Assembly (NCBI GenBank): GCA_037893245.1
Contig: JBAIAA010000777.1
Coordinates: forward strand, 434,001-498,000
DNA length: 64,000 bases
Direction of reading: 5' to 3'
DNA from: Crossaster papposus
Lineage: Eukaryota > Echinodermata > Asteroidea > Velatida > Solasteridae
The notes beneath the pieces are model-generated. The model was not told the DNA's origin and searched no databases. It worked only from the letters and a program-made list of their open reading frames with translations. Position numbers and translations under genes: made by a program. Positions 12,047-24,107 of this stretch are shown here, piece by piece. The number at the start of each line of letters is the position of its first letter. Within the stretch, counting starts at the first letter, position 1.

Positions 12047-12350
12047 CAATACAGCGCTGCATTCAGCGCGCGTAGGCCGCCGATGCGGGCGCCCTATAAT
12101 GTACACCGTAGACCACGCTATGACCACGCTAAACTCACATAATCGCTCGGAAAGTTCTAAGCAGAATTGCATGCCCGTGTCACGTTGCATAATTACGTGA
12201 TGTAACAGAAATTTGACCAATGAGGTAGCGATTATGCATGTAACATCATGCGATTATTCACGCAACATCACACGCGCAAGCAAAGGGACATAATTCTGCT
12301 CGGAATTAACGAGCGCTTATGCGAGTTAGCCAAGACGACCTATTCGAAGG
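12047..12350. repeat. Decayed palindromic repeat related to the 13577 MITE
   Basis: The block has inverted arms (CATAATCGCTCGG near 12138 against GAGCGCTTATGCGAG near 12312) and inner motifs such as TAATTACGTGATGTAACAGAAA shared with the MITE at 13577-13869. Unit 2 has a shorter version at about 42615-42820. Confidence 0.5.
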
Positions 12351-12559
12351 TCATGGCGAAGGTCAAGGCTAACCCCTTAAAATTAAACAAATGTTCCATA
12401 ATTATTGTTAAATTTGACAAATTTTAATAAAAATTCAAGGGTGACCCCTTTCAATGTTTAATTTCTCAAAAAACACAAATTGTGGCCAATTTTATAAAAA
12501 TGCAAAGCTATAACCCCTTACAATGTAATTTTTTTTAAAATACATTTTTTAAAGAAATT

Positions 12560-12631
12560 GGCAAGGCGGAACTCGAACCTGCGACCTCCAAAATTCCGGT
12601 CCGGAGCTCTACCAACTGAGCTACCTTTCTC
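12560..12631 (-). tRNA. tRNA-like pseudogene
   Basis: On the minus strand there is a D-arm (TAGCTCAGTTGGTAGAGC), an anticodon-like arm and a T-arm with GGTTCGAGTTCC, the Pol III A and B boxes. The acceptor stem no longer pairs well, and the anticodon loop lacks U33. It is therefore a pseudogene or SINE head. The unit 2 homologue at 42970-43043 is better preserved. Confidence 0.6.
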
Positions 12632-12802
12632 TATGTTGGTGGTCTTCCAAATTGTCAGTATCTTTGTTCGAGGGCATTAGTCAGAAGTCATAAACACCAA
12701 AATGCCGTGTAGCCAGGAATCACACCCATTTTTACGATACAACCTGGGAAGCGACACTGTGGGGATTACTCAATGAGGATGCGACTTTTTATTTTATAAT
12801 AC

Positions 12803-12882
12803 ACAAATAAACCACAAGGAAAACTGAGTTTGCATATTTGTAAATGTGCATATTTAGTTTCTCTTGTGGTTTATTTGTGTAA
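12803..12882. repeat. 80-bp hairpin palindrome
   Basis: ACACAAATAAACCACAAG at the left is mirrored by CTTGTGGTTTATTTGTGT at the right, with imperfect pairing inside. The unit 2 homologue is at about 43210-43298. It is probably the terminal-repeat core of a small foldback element. Confidence 0.6.
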
Positions 12883-13576
12883 TTTTAATACAAATTCAAG
12901 GCTATCAACTAACCCCTTGCAATTTAAATGTTTTCCCCAAAAGTAATTATTTTGTTAATTTTAATAAAAAATACATTTTTGCATATTTTAATAAAAATTC
13001 AAGGCTAGCCCTCTTACAATTTAAATGTTTTTCAAAAAGTCAAATGTTAGCCAATAAAGTTCATGCATATGACGTTACACGCACGTCGCACTTCACGACA
13101 GCGCCCCCAATGAGGTCTAGTTGCATAATCACGGCTTTTTCCGTCTGCACTTTGTTTGACCTCAAACTTTGCTCGTGCGATTAGCGCGTACGCGTAGCGC
13201 GCGTGACGTCAATGCAACCCCTTTATTAAAAATGCAACACTAAACCCTTACAATGTTAACATTACCTCTATTTCCAATATACCGGACTTGTGCCAACCAG
13301 TAGTATTAGGTTCGTAAAAACGGAGTTTTAACTGCAGACCTCAATCACACTTAATAATAAAAAGATACACACAATAATTCAGTTTTATTAAAAGTTCTTT
13401 AATTGTCAACATTTCTTGTGCATACACTAATTTACAATAGAAACCAAAAAACCCTGAAAATCAGCTCAATGGCTGAATGCTTATCCATAGTACAATGTTA
13501 TATAAAGGTTTACAATACAAATACATGTAACAAAAAAAAGCAATTGAGAAAATTGCACATCAGTTTGTAGTCTTAG
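12883..13576. other. A+T-rich intergenic DNA
   Basis: The stretch contains dispersed short repeats of the type CAAGGCTA...CCCTTACAAT. Unit 2 lacks about 13055-13215 and resumes at 45712. No gene was seen. Confidence 0.45.
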
Positions 13577-13869
13577 TTGCAAGACGTCTAATCGCGGTAT
13601 CGTAGGCTGACCAACAACCGCTCGGAAAATTCTAAAAGCATAATTGTGTCGCATTTGCATGCGCGTGTGACGTTGCGTGCATAATTATGTGACGTAACAG
13701 AAACTTGACGCGATTGTACACGCGACGTCACACGCGCATGCGAATTTTTCGAGCGATTATGTTAGTTAGCCAAGACGTTCTATTTGAAGGTTATGGCGTG
13801 GCCACGTTAGACTTTAGAGGACGCCGGCGGCCTACGAGCGCTGCATACCGCTATTAGGACGTCTTGCAA
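13577..13869. mobile_element. Palindromic MITE, family 2, copy 1
   Basis: The terminal inverted repeats read TTGCAAGACGTCTAATCGCG at the left and ATACCGCTATTAGGACGTCTTGCAA-type sequence at the right. The interior is also self-complementary around a CGCATGTGACG-like centre. Copy 1 has lost part of the left arm kept in unit 2 (46128-46463). No transposase and no clear target duplication were seen, so the superfamily is open. Confidence 0.65.
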
Positions 13870-13916
13870 CCAAGACGTCCAGTTTGCAATCTTTGGCTCT
13901 TAAAAAACAACAATGT

Positions 13917-13966
13917 AGGTAATTTTCAACGATCAGTCATTTGAATGATCGTTGACAATTACCTAT
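13917..13966. repeat. Short perfect hairpin
   Basis: TAGGTAATTTTCAACGATCA is followed by a short spacer and its near-perfect complement ending in ATTACCTA. It is conserved at about 46498-46547 in unit 2. Confidence 0.6.
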
Positions 13967-14155
13967 ATTGGTTTTTCTTTTTTCTCCTAGACGACAAACC
14001 GGATCTTTAATATGTAAGCTTTTTATAAGGCCAAATCATGAATATATCGTTTCTCATCCTCGTGTGGATCAATTTTTTGCTCCAACAAAAGTTGTAAAAT
14101 AAATAAAATCTGAGTCATATTCACATCGGCACTTTTCTACCAATCCTAATTCTTC

Positions 14156-14769
14156 TTCTTTTGTAGAGTTAGTGGAGTCTAATTATTATCATAATGACAC
14201 GACCCTATAAACCAAAAATCATCTGGACTAGAAACTAGTTTTGTTTTTTATCTGGCCTAATCATTCGCTAGGTTATTTTTGAAATGAATGTAAATGTTCC
14301 TGTGTGCTTTAAACACCATTTGAGTACTTAACTCTTCTAGCTTATAAGTCCGGAGGATTTAGAGTTCTTGGGTGGGGGAGTGTTATTCCTAGCACCAGTG
14401 AGTGGTTAAGCTCCCTCTACTGCCCCAGTAAGGTGTAGCAGGGGGAGGGACTGTACCTGCATCACCGGGCCCTTTCAATTCGTAAGGAAGGGTCCCATAG
14501 ACTAACGAGTAGTCTGAAGTCGACCACCATTTATCTCGTCGCTTGGCGTGTAAAATACAAGGCTGGGTCTACCTGCTGATTGAAACATCGTCGTAATATT
14601 CGTCAATATTCGTCATTTGTTTGTAGTACACAATGAGGTCGTAGCTGTCAGACGTGTCTTTCAGATCGCTCCCCCAATTTTTGTTTTACATTTATTTTGT
14701 CAGTGCTCGGCTCGACGGTACTCGTTTATTTTTGTCTGCGATAATTAAGATAATTACTTCATCGATAGA
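14156..14769. other. Unit 1-specific stretch, probable 5' UTR of the LINE
   Basis: The sequence is not present in unit 2. G+C content rises around 14340-14520, and the stretch leads directly into the ORF1 start. It may be the LINE's 5' untranslated region and internal promoter; the true 5' end is not visible. Confidence 0.35.
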
Positions 14770-15627
14770 ATGGCAGAACCTACAGAGCCCAACAAGACAA
14801 GAGCGGCCGGAGAAATAAGGACTCGACAAACCAGACGAACTTGAGTGATTAAAACCAAGATGGTTGCCGTGCGTGTTCCTGTCGCGATTCTATCAGCGAG
14901 GTACACATTTAATTTGATAGAATCCTTGAGACCCTCGCTACCTTGGAATCAAGATTGTCTGGCCTGGAGACTAAACTCAGCACAGTGAGTAGTACCGTCT
15001 CAAATCATGGCCATGATATCGAGGATCTCAAGACCAGCCTAAATATGAGGGATGAGCGAGTGAGTTCATTGACTCCCCAGATCAACAACCAAGCAGCCTC
15101 GAATTGTAATCTCATCGGCAAACTTTAAAACCAAGTTGTTAAACGTTAATATACATGGAATTCCAGAGGGATCCGAAGGAACTCAAACCTGCGAGGAATT
15201 TCTTTCTAGCTTCTTCGTAGATCACATGAAGCTTGAAGGCGGAGACGAAATCGAGATAGAGCGGGCTCACCGCACTCCTGGTCGGCAAGCAGCCAACACC
15301 CCCGGCAGTGGCAACCCTCGGCCCCGTCCCATCCATTGCAAGTTATTACGGTCAGTTGATGGGCAGTTCATTCTGAAGCAAGCTTCAAGATCTCTTAAGA
15401 ATCACCCATTCAAGGAATCAAACATATTTATTTCTGATGATGTGACGAGCTATATCAGAAATAACCGTAAACAACTACGGGAAAAACATCTTCCAGGCAT
15501 TAGACGCGACGAGCAAGTAAGCTTCGCCTATATCCCGTGTACCACCCCTGCCTCGATCGCCTACAAGCACCATAGCGGACCATTCAAGTCGTTTCGCCTG
15601 GGAGATGAAGCACCCAAATTCCGTTGA
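14770..15627 (+). pseudogene. LINE ORF1 protein remnant
   Basis: An ATG at 14770 opens a short basic N-terminus that stops early. After frameshifts, a heptad-like coiled coil follows (14943-15125, starting SRLSGLETKLST), then a 163-codon frame (15136-15627). The last frame has NIHGIPEGSEGT and EIERAHRTPGR, the RRM-like and nucleic-acid-binding parts of L1-type ORF1 proteins. Such proteins coat LINE RNA as trimers. At least two frame breaks make it inactive. Confidence 0.65.
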
Positions 15628-16010
15628 TAAGGCCAAATAAAAAAAAAAACATGTTTAGCGTCATGCCTTTTTTTTTAATGGAAGGAGGAGGCCCCTTTTT
15701 TTCTTTCTTTTTTTTCTTTCTTTTTTCAAAATGGCTGCCCGACACATTTTAATTCGAGTCATGTAGTGAACATGTCACGACCTATCTTCCAATTTAAAAT
15801 TAAAACATGGTTTACCCACGATTAAAAATCAAAATTCACGTGGGTCGATCATGCACAGTACACGACTACACGTCACACCCTAGCCTTCCTATTAGAAAAA
15901 AAAAATTATCATTTGTTTTCCAAAAAAGAAAAAAGAAAGAAAGGAGGCGGCCCCCAAAAAGGAAGCGGGCGGTGAAGCTAAACATGTTTTTTTGTTTTAT
16001 TTGGCCTAAT
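15628..16010. repeat. Inverted repeat with purine/pyrimidine arms
   Basis: GGCCAAATAAAAAAAAAACA near 15630 is mirrored by GTTTTATTTGGCC near 15992. The arms also carry ACATGTTTAGC against GCTAAACATGT and long T-rich against A-rich tracts. Unit 2 keeps the right arm at 51880-51975. The repeat may be a foldback insertion between ORF1 and ORF2. Confidence 0.55.
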
Positions 16011-16644
16011 CAACATAAGTATTCATTAATTATGGTATTTACGAATATTTGTGCACATGTATTTAGCATTTGTTGTGGGTATATGTACAATATTGTGTGC
16101 CAATATATACATTTGTTTCGTGATTTACTGCGTTTACCATTTCGTGGGTAAACAAAAAATCACAATTCTTTGCTGGGGACGCCATTTTCATTTTTTTAAA
16201 GAATGGTCATTGTATCTATTGTGATTTAAACTCAAACATTTCTCAGCTTATACGCGCTTAACCATTATTGTGATCAAAGAATGGTTATTGTGTTTATTGT
16301 GATTTAAATTTTTAACATTCCATGGCCTGTGTTAATTAAATCAGCGTCTTTTGTGAATTTGTAGCTATACTCTGTGGACGCCTACAGTAGTCGGGTTTGG
16401 CTGGAGGATAGTCGAGTCTGCACCTAGTTGGCCCATGGAGCAATAAACTAGTATATTACTCCATGCTTGGAAGGGTCTGCTTTTTGGCTGGTAAATTTCC
16501 TATAGCTTTCTGATGGTGGTCAATGATAGATTTTCAAATGCACTGCACTATTTTATTTTTGAATCGGGGGAGTAATATGATCTGACACCACGCCTTATAT
16601 TATATTTTTGAGTTTTATTTCATTTATTATGTATAATTACCGTT
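16011..16644. other. Spacer before LINE ORF2
   Basis: A+T-rich DNA conserved in unit 2 (51976-52583). It contains a direct repeat of AAAGAATGGTNATTGTGTNTATTGTGATTTAAA near 16198 and 16277. No gene was seen. Confidence 0.5.
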
Positions 16645-19638
16645 ATGTGTATTGTTTTTGTCCTTGTTCTTGTCAGTTTGTTACCTGTTCAGGAGATCGA
16701 CTACTTAGTGTATATCTGTTTTTACCTTAATTTCACATCTTTTGTAGACAATAATATTGATTTCGACCTAAACTATGATTTACCAGATATTAGCTGTGAT
16801 TATTATGACCAAGATACTTTCCTGAATACATTCACTGCTAATACTACTAATGTTAAATTACTTCATATTAATGCTCGTAGTCTCATTACAAATTTCAATA
16901 ATATTTCTTAATATATTAATCTGTTAACCTTGGAGTTTTCAGTCATTGGTATTTCGGAGACATGGCTTAAGGATCTTAATGACCCCCTTATCCAGCTTCC
17001 TCAATATAACATCGAAGGTTTGTGTAGATCTGATAAAAGAGGCGGTGGAGTGGCTTTTTATATCAATCAGAATTTATCTCATAAGGTTCGCAATGAAATT
17101 TGTGTATTTAATTCTGATATTGAAGCGTTTTATTGAGCTGGATAATATCCATACAACTAATGTTATTATTGCAATCATCTATAAACCCCTAACCCCAAAA
17201 AGTGTTATATGATGGGTGATTTTATTATTAATTTATTCAATTATAATTCTGATTGCAGTGTGACTAATTTTCTGAATATACTTAGCTCTTATTCTTTTTT
17301 TTCCCAACTATTAGTAAATCTACAAGAATAACAGATCATAGTTCCACTTTAATTGATACTATTTTTACCAATGATTTCTCTAACCACTGTGCCGGAGTCT
17401 TAGTTACCGACTTAAGTGATCACTTGCCTGTGTTTTTGGTGGTAGCTAGTATTAAACAACAGTTTAATACCGACTCCAATTTTAAACGTGACTTTTTTGA
17501 CGATAACATCGAACAGTTTCATTGTTGATCTTAATGAGACAGACTGGAGTCCCATAATAACTTATGATGTTAACGTTATGATGTAATGTACGATGTATTT
17601 ATTAATCATGTTACTAAACTGTATAATCATCATTTTCCCGAAGTAAAAAATCAATATTAATTTTAACAAACATAAATCTTCTTGGTTAACAAATGGTATT
17701 TATAACTCTATAAGAAAACAGAATTATTTATACAAACAGTATTTGAAAACTCATTCTATACAAAATAAAACCTGTTATACGAAATTTAGAAATAAACTCA
17801 ATAGCTTGATTAAACTTGCTAAGAAAAACTATTTTAGTTATAGATTTAACCACGAAAAATCGAACATCAAAGGTACCTGGAAACTTATTAATTCCTTGCT
17901 AAACAAATCTCAATCTAAGCATAATCCATCTTGTTTTGTCTGTGATAATAATGAAGTCCACGGTGATAGAAATATAGCTGATACATTTAATAATTACTTT
18001 GTTAATATTGGTAATAATATTGCTAGTCAGCTTCCGACTCCTGATACAACTTTCGAGTTCTACCTTATAATGATAGATGTTCGAACTCTTTTTTCTTTAT
18101 TCCCGTTTTACAAGAAGAAAATTTTAGTAGATATTATTAGTAAAATGTCCAGCGGTAAGGCACCAGGATGGGTCTGTATTAGTTCTATTGTACTAAAACA
18201 TAAAGCTAAATATTCCTTTGCCAAGCCACTTGCCCTTATTTTTAACAAATCTATTACTTCAGGAATAATCCCGGATGGATTAAAGATTGGCAAAGTCGTT
18301 CCCGGCTATATACACAAAAATGAAATAAGAATGAAATTGGAAATTACAGACCCATATCAATCTTGTCAATTTTCAGTAAAGTGTTTGAGAAGTTGATTTT
18401 TAATCGTCTGATATCATTTGTGGACAAAAATGGTATATTGTCTGATTCTCAATTTGGTTTTAGGAAAAATAGGTCCACCGAGATGGCTATAGTTCAGGTT
18501 GTTAATAAAATACTTGGTGCCATTGATAATAAGAAACTATCTATTGGAATTGTTTTGGACCCGTCAAAGGCCTTTGACACGGTTAATCATGACATCCTCA
18601 TTCGGAAATTAGACCAGTATGGTATACGTGGTATTGCTTTGGAATGGTTTAAAAGTTATCTTTGTAATAGAAAGCAATTTGTGTGTTACAATTCTGCCAT
18701 CTCCATGGATCAATATATTTCATGTGGGGTACCTCAAGGTTCTGTGTTGGGCCCATTATTATTTCTTATTTACATAAACGATATTTGTAATTCTTTGAAA
18801 ATTATTTCATTTTGTTTATTTGCAGACGATACAAGTTTATTGTATGACCATAATGATATTAATACTGGTATTCAAAACTTAAATGTTGAACTTGTTAAGA
18901 TTTCCTCTTGGCTGTTATCTAATAAATTATCTGTCAATCTCTTCAAAACAAATTATATTATTTTCAGTTCTGGTAATTGTAAATATTCTCAAACTGTTCC
19001 TTTGGTATTAAATGGTATCATTCTTCAACAAGTTTCCAATACCAACCTTTTAGGTATTAACATTGATAGTCATTTAAATTGGTCTAATCATATCAATACT
19101 TTGGCTACTAGTACTAAGGTCTCAAAAAATATTGGTGTTATGAATCGATTGAAGCCAATTCTTCCCAGTAATGTTTTATTAACATTGTATAATTCGTTTA
19201 TACTTCCTTATTTAAATTATTCAGTTATTGTCTGGGGTGGCTCAATTTCTTAACATAATAAATTATTTCTCTTACAAAAAAAGAGCTGTACGTATTATTT
19301 CTAAAGCAGGTTATTTGGATCACACAACTCCTCTATTTGCCCATTTGAACCTGCTTAAGTTGACTAATATTTATTATTTTAATCTTGGCATATTTATGTT
19401 TAAACTAATGAATAATTTATTACCCCATTGCTTTAATCATCTTTTCATTTTAACCTCAGATGTTCATTGTTATGTAACTAGAAGTACATCTCGAAAACTT
19501 TTGTATCAACATTTTAACCGTACATCTTTATTTAAAAAAATAGTCCCAAACAACGTGGAATCAAATTTTGGAATAGTCCGACGGATGTCGAGCAGTCTTG
19601 TTCTCTGTATATTTTTAGGAAAAAAAAATCAAACTTAA
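16645..19638 (+). pseudogene. LINE ORF2 (endonuclease and reverse transcriptase), broken
   Basis: The endonuclease start is recognisable (LLHINARSL near 16857, VIGISETWL near 16945). A stop at about 16909 and several frameshifts follow. The reverse transcriptase lies in 18363-19253 with the family blocks SDSQFGFRKNRST, SKAFDTVNHDIL, GVPQGSVLGPLLF and the catalytic FADDTSLL. A TAA at 19251 cuts the C-terminal domain, which continues in another frame to 19638. In life the protein nicks the target and primes reverse transcription there. This copy is dead. Confidence 0.85.
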
Positions 19639-19779
19639 CTTGCTCAATGATGGTAATTAATTAATTTATTATTTGGCCTGATCTCCTGTAAAGTGTAATT
19701 GTTTATTGTAGTCCTTGTATGTTGTCCGTAGTTAATGTGTCTGGGTTGGGGTAAGGGTGGGGGATAGGGAAAGGAATAA

Positions 19780-19791
19780 AAGCTTCGGCTT
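19780..19791 (+). promoter_or_regulatory. UUCG-tetraloop hairpin in LINE 3' UTR
   Basis: AAGC-TTCG-GCTT forms a four-pair stem with a C-G-closed UUCG tetraloop, a very stable RNA fold, followed by a pyrimidine run. It is identical in the unit 2 copy at 61141-61152. A role in RT recognition of the LINE RNA is my inference. Confidence 0.5.
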
Positions 19792-19952
19792 CTTCTTTTT
19801 CCTCAATGTTGACATGTTCTTTTTTCTACACTCAGTAGTTTAATTTTCACATTATCATTTAATTAACTGTTTGTATTTATATTGTGCTTACTGTAATGAT
19901 TGTTTTGTTGTTGCCAACATTGAAATACGTGTGTGAATAAACTTGAAACTTG

Positions 19953-20614
19953 AATAGGAAGCAAACTGCGAATCCGATTGGGCCTACTGCAAGGTCCATC
20001 TAGCAGTCATTGTGTTAGAGAACAACATAGTCCAGCGAAAGGGCTATCTAGCCCGGCTATCCAGCGCACCGGGGCCAACCACCCTCAACGGTTCCCGAAC
20101 CGAGTGAACATCAGTGGAGAGAAAATCGTCGCGAAATTTCGGTGAGATACAAGTTGGTACAAAAACAAACAAAAATGTGTCTTAAAAAAAAAATAGAACA
20201 AATAATAATAAGAGAATTGTCGTTTTTGCCGTTTTGGACGCGATGCGTCTGAAGCAGAGAGCTATATTAAAGTAATTTAATATAGCTCTATAGTCTGAAG
20301 TGACTGTTTTGAAAAAAATAATGTGTAGCGCCCTCAAAAGTCGAGGCGCGAATAGTTTTAGTAATGGCGGCGCCCTTGGCCTGTTTATATGATTATGAAA
20401 CAGCTGTAATTTGTAAGGAACTTTTTCTTTCGCTGTTTTATTTGGAGTTGAAAAGGCAACGTCAAAGGTAAAAATGTGCCTGTGCAGTATAGAGAAAGTT
20501 TGTTTTATAAAAGACGCATATCTTTGATGTATGTAGGCTAGTATAGGTCAAAGAAACATGTCAGAGCTGTAGTACAGTTGTTTTCCTAGTTCCGGATTTT
20601 TCCTACCTAGTTCC
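19953..20614 (+). other. LINE downstream flank with a short conserved frame
   Basis: A short open frame (about 19975-20106) reading SDWAYCKVHLAVIVLENN and ending at TGA is kept in unit 2 (61308-61445) with few changes. I do not recognise it. Downstream sequence is A+T-rich and ends in three short copies of CCTAGTTCCGGATTTTT (20585-20632). Confidence 0.4.
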
Positions 20615-21635
20615 GGATTTTTCCTAGTTCCGGATCGCTTCAAATAAAAACCTACCTCTTATGGCTTGGTCTCCAATACTATTGTTTTAGATGAAGTGCA
20701 TTTTGAGAATAAACATACAAGCTTTTTGTTACATAAATATCTTTTCAATAAAATATCCAGAAAAGGAATTTTGGCTAGATTTTCGACTCGTACTTTGACA
20801 TGTTTGGACGGTTTGTAGAAATCACGTGCATTTGAATCGGCGAACATTGCTCAACATTTTGAGGCCTGATTTTCTCACTTTTTTGAAAGGTAAGATTACA
20901 CTGATACTGTGTTAGTGCCTACTGGGGACAAGCAGCATTTTTGTAAGTGGCCGTTTTCCGTGACATTTTTGGGGAAAAGTGTGGGAGGTCATGCCGGGAT
21001 CGATGTGCACACATTTTGTAAAGCAATCCAAAGGACTCTTGCTTGGACCCTATATCACCCGACATATCCACATGTTGAAAAAGGTGATTTTAGGGTCCAA
21101 GTTACTCTGACTAATGTTTGCCCAAAGCAACATCCAATTTCACCCTCAAAACGGCCACAAATTTGACAAAAGTACTTGATTAGCCATCTGAGATGCAAGT
21201 ACACATCGACGAATAAGATTGTGGTACTAAGGTTTACTTACGATTCTGATGAAAAGTGAAATTTCAAGGTTAATTCCGCAAGCTGCAACAGACACTTTGT
21301 TCTTGAAAAATAGTGCATGCCGACCGTACCACTATAGTTGATACTGAAGTAAGAATATGTAAGTAGAATCACCAACATAAACTTTTTTCCAAAAAATAAT
21401 AATAATAATTATACCCAAACTTAGAAATGAATATATTACGTGGCAGGGATTAACGATTTATGCAAATTATCCAATTTCCACCACTTGGATTTTTTGAGAT
21501 TTTTAGTATGTCATTCTAGGGACCAGAAGTGCACTGTGGTGAAAAATATTCTATTGCAATTTGTGTGAGGTCAAAACTTATTTTCCTTGGACTATTTAAT
21601 ATTGTGATTTGGAATAATACATGGAGGAGTGGTTT

Positions 21636-22027
21636 ATGACCAATCAGGGTATTACAAAGGACATTTTGTTATGAGGCGCTAGCTTCACGCGTAATGTACG
21701 CGCCCAAACCGCTATAAAAGACGAGCCAAATCAGTGCTCGGGGTTCAGAGATTCAGATCGATGTTCAAGTCGTGACTGGTTCTGGCCCGGTAGACCTAGT
21801 CCACGGAGCGCGTCTTACTCGACGTTCGATTGCAATACACATTGACGCTCCGTCTCATTGTTACACACATAGACATTCGGTTTATGCACATTAGGCATAG
21901 TGTGTGCTTGTAGTATTGGAAGCATCAAACAGATAATAAAACTGTTATTATTCTTTGAAGCCACAGCACGATCTCTCCAGTCTCTTTAGTCATTTAGTAC
22001 TCGTACCAGTATTTTCACGCCCGTTAC
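21636..22027 (+). promoter_or_regulatory. LTR-like block with CCAAT and TATA boxes
   Basis: GACCAATCAG (21638), CTATAAAAG (about 21713) and, 220 bp later, AATAAAACTG (about 21937) are followed by TTTTCACGCCCGTTACA at 22010-22027. This is the order expected of a compact LTR (promoter, R, poly(A) signal, CA end), perhaps a solo LTR. The left end and a target duplication are not clear. It could instead be the promoter of the oxidoreductase gene 0.9 kb downstream. Repeated at 27990-28381 and about 63157-63558. Confidence 0.4.
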
Positions 22028-22692
22028 AATATATAAGTTTATAACACCTCACCCATGCCATGGAGGTTTCCTACCTTCATGCCTCACCCAAAGATTCGGC
22101 ATGGTTTGGATACTTTAAAATTATAATCTAAATACAGTTTAAATGAATTATAATCTAAATACATGTACAGTTAAAATGAACTTTTATTTCAATCCAGCTC
22201 CGTAGCGCTGGCTCTTTGAAACAATACCCGCTACGATCAGCATACATTTACACACAAATACCGCGCCATGGGTACTACTTTGGTTGCTAATGGTATAGTA
22301 CTTTGGTTGCTACGGGTATAGTACTTTTGGTCGTGCACAGAAAGATAGTAAAAATAGAAAATACCATGTGACTAGCTCTCGGTAAATCAAGACACCGAGT
22401 CTTTGGGTATACTCATACATTTTTATGCAATCAAAAAAATATATGATGGTTAAAATAATAAATTGTACACAGAAACAAGACAAATTGTCAAAGGAACAAG
22501 AAAAATTGTCGAAAATTACCCTATGTACAGAACACCCTGTTCGTATCAACTGAATACTTTCCTTATCAGGACGACCTACAACTTTTCCGTTTACATTTTG
22601 TATTTACCTGACCTTTTCTGTTTGTGTTTTCTATTCATGTAATTTAGTGTCATACTACTAGCTGTACGTGATAATCCCATCGTTTGTCAGTC
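22028..22692. other. Spacer upstream of oxidoreductase remnant
   Basis: Contains a short direct repeat AATTATAATCTAAATACA (near 22118 and 22147) and a duplicated TATAGTACTTTGGTTGCTA phrase (22290-22325). No gene was seen. Confidence 0.5.
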
Positions 22693-22854
22693 ATGTCTGC
22701 AACCGAGGTATTTGACGTTTGTGTCGTCGGGGCAGGTTTGTGGGGCAGTGCAGCCGCCAAATATTGCTGAGTGGCCTGGTATCTTGGTTTGCCTTATTGG
22801 ACCCAGCGAACCAGTCACGAAGAGGTATGATTTTTGTTTCCCACTCGGGATTTA

Positions 22855-23209
22855 AAGGTAGGATACACCATTTGCGAAATCGCAACATTTTACTACCGAA
22901 TTATTAGGAAATATCCCACTTATTTGTAGGTAAATAATGATTGTAGGCATCCAGCAAATAGATTGTGCTAGATATCCTTTAATTGTTCTGAAAAATTGAA
23001 TTATATATATTAAAAAAAACACAGGAACAATATAAGAACTACTGCCTGACGCCGGTTGAAAACGAGTATTGTTTTTCTTGTTTTTCTCAGCATCCATGAT
23101 TGTAAAACTCCGGACAAGTCAGTTAAACAATGTTTACTATAAAATACAACCCTCCAAAATGTACCCATTCTTGATAATTCAAGCAATTGCTGATGGTGTA
23201 TCCTACCTT
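22855..23209 (-). mobile_element. TA-flanked MITE, family 1, full copy
   Basis: A 355-bp element flanked by TA at 22853-22854 and 23210-23211. Terminal inverted repeats are AAGGTAGGATACACCA. It is inverted relative to the copy at 25194 and lies in the first intron of the oxidoreductase remnant. It has no transposase. Confidence 0.88.
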
Positions 23210-24107
23210 TAAAATCTTTTGAAGGGCACATTGTTCAAATATATCCAAGACATCAAAAATGTTTTACTTATTGTCAGTTGTACATTTGTATTGTTTGAAA
23301 GCAGCAAAAGTTCTCAAAAATCTAAAGAAAAGTGCTTGACAACTAACCTGACGAACGTTTAGTTCTGTGAATGATATTTATTCCAAGAAAATAATATTCT
23401 TAGATTTCGATATTGAACCAACTGGGACTCTGGGACACATCTTTAGACTACTTCAAATTCTTCAAAATGACGCATGCCAGAGAAATAATTTCACAGGGAG
23501 TTTATAGGGTCATTAATATGTTTACATAATTTGGTGCGAGTTCTAGTACTACAACACTGAATGAATAATTTCAATTATATTTTCTGGTTTTTTTAAAGAA
23601 TTTTGAAAGCCGGTATTCGGTGCCCATTATGATGAGGGACGAGTATTTAGTGGAATCAACAGAAGTTTTGAATCGGGAGAACTTGGCAGACGAGCAGCTC
23701 AAAGGTTCAGTGATATCGAACGAATGACAGGTAAGATAGAAATGCACGCACGTGTGAATGCATGTGCGGATATTTCACGCGTACTGTGAACCTGTGAACC
23801 ATTGACGTCCACAGGATACAGATTGTAGACTTGCGCACGCCCAAAGTCCGTTTTGCCATTTTTGCAAGATCTTTAGAGAAAAAATGGGGTGAGGATTATC
23901 TTTTTTTTAAATGAAGAGGAACTCTTTGAGAAGCCCAGAATCAAAATTTGAGTTTAAAACAAGTTTCTGGAAGTGAGAAAAGTGAGTATTTCGACATTTT
24001 CCCAACTACACAAATACAAAGGAATAGGTAGGACTGTGTTGTTTTTTGTCGTCACTTTTTCTCAAAAATGTTGGTCATCTGAAAAATCATATCAGAGTTT
24101 TCAATTG

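Larger units (their letters stand above)
2230..14155 (+). repeat. Large tandem duplication, unit 1, C1q half
   Basis: This segment is colinear with 33342-46722 in direct orientation. The matches run through a MITE, a C1q gene, a 153-bp tandem repeat, a tRNA-like sequence and a palindromic MITE. Divergence is a few percent by eye, with scattered indels. Insertions specific to unit 1 are a Helitron (3844-4840) and a piggyBac element (8627-9382). Homology ends near 14155, where unit 2 has DIRS sequence instead. Confidence 0.85.
14770..19952 (+). mobile_element. CR1/L2-like LINE, unit 1 copy
   Basis: The element contains an ORF1 remnant, an inverted-repeat spacer, an ORF2 with endonuclease and reverse transcriptase, and a 3' UTR. 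The 3' UTR ends in AATAAACTTGAAACTTGAA, a short tandem tail typical of CR1/L2-like LINEs. A stable stem-loop lies in the 3' UTR at 19780-19791. The 5' part assignment (ORF1 to ORF2 as one element) is inferred from order, not from a continuous reading frame. Confidence 0.7.
15753..20616 (+). repeat. Large tandem duplication, unit 1, LINE half
   Basis: Colinear with 51683-61900 in direct orientation, apart from unit 2 insertions (52705-54017 and 55533-59678) and a deletion of about 110 bp near 52583. The shared flank GAATCCGATTGGGCC after the LINE tail shows that the LINE was present before the unit duplicated. Confidence 0.85.

Noticed and set aside
11603-12220. Four short frames of 70-90 codons
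   Set aside because: None is preserved in the unit 2 homologue, and one overlaps a decayed palindromic repeat.
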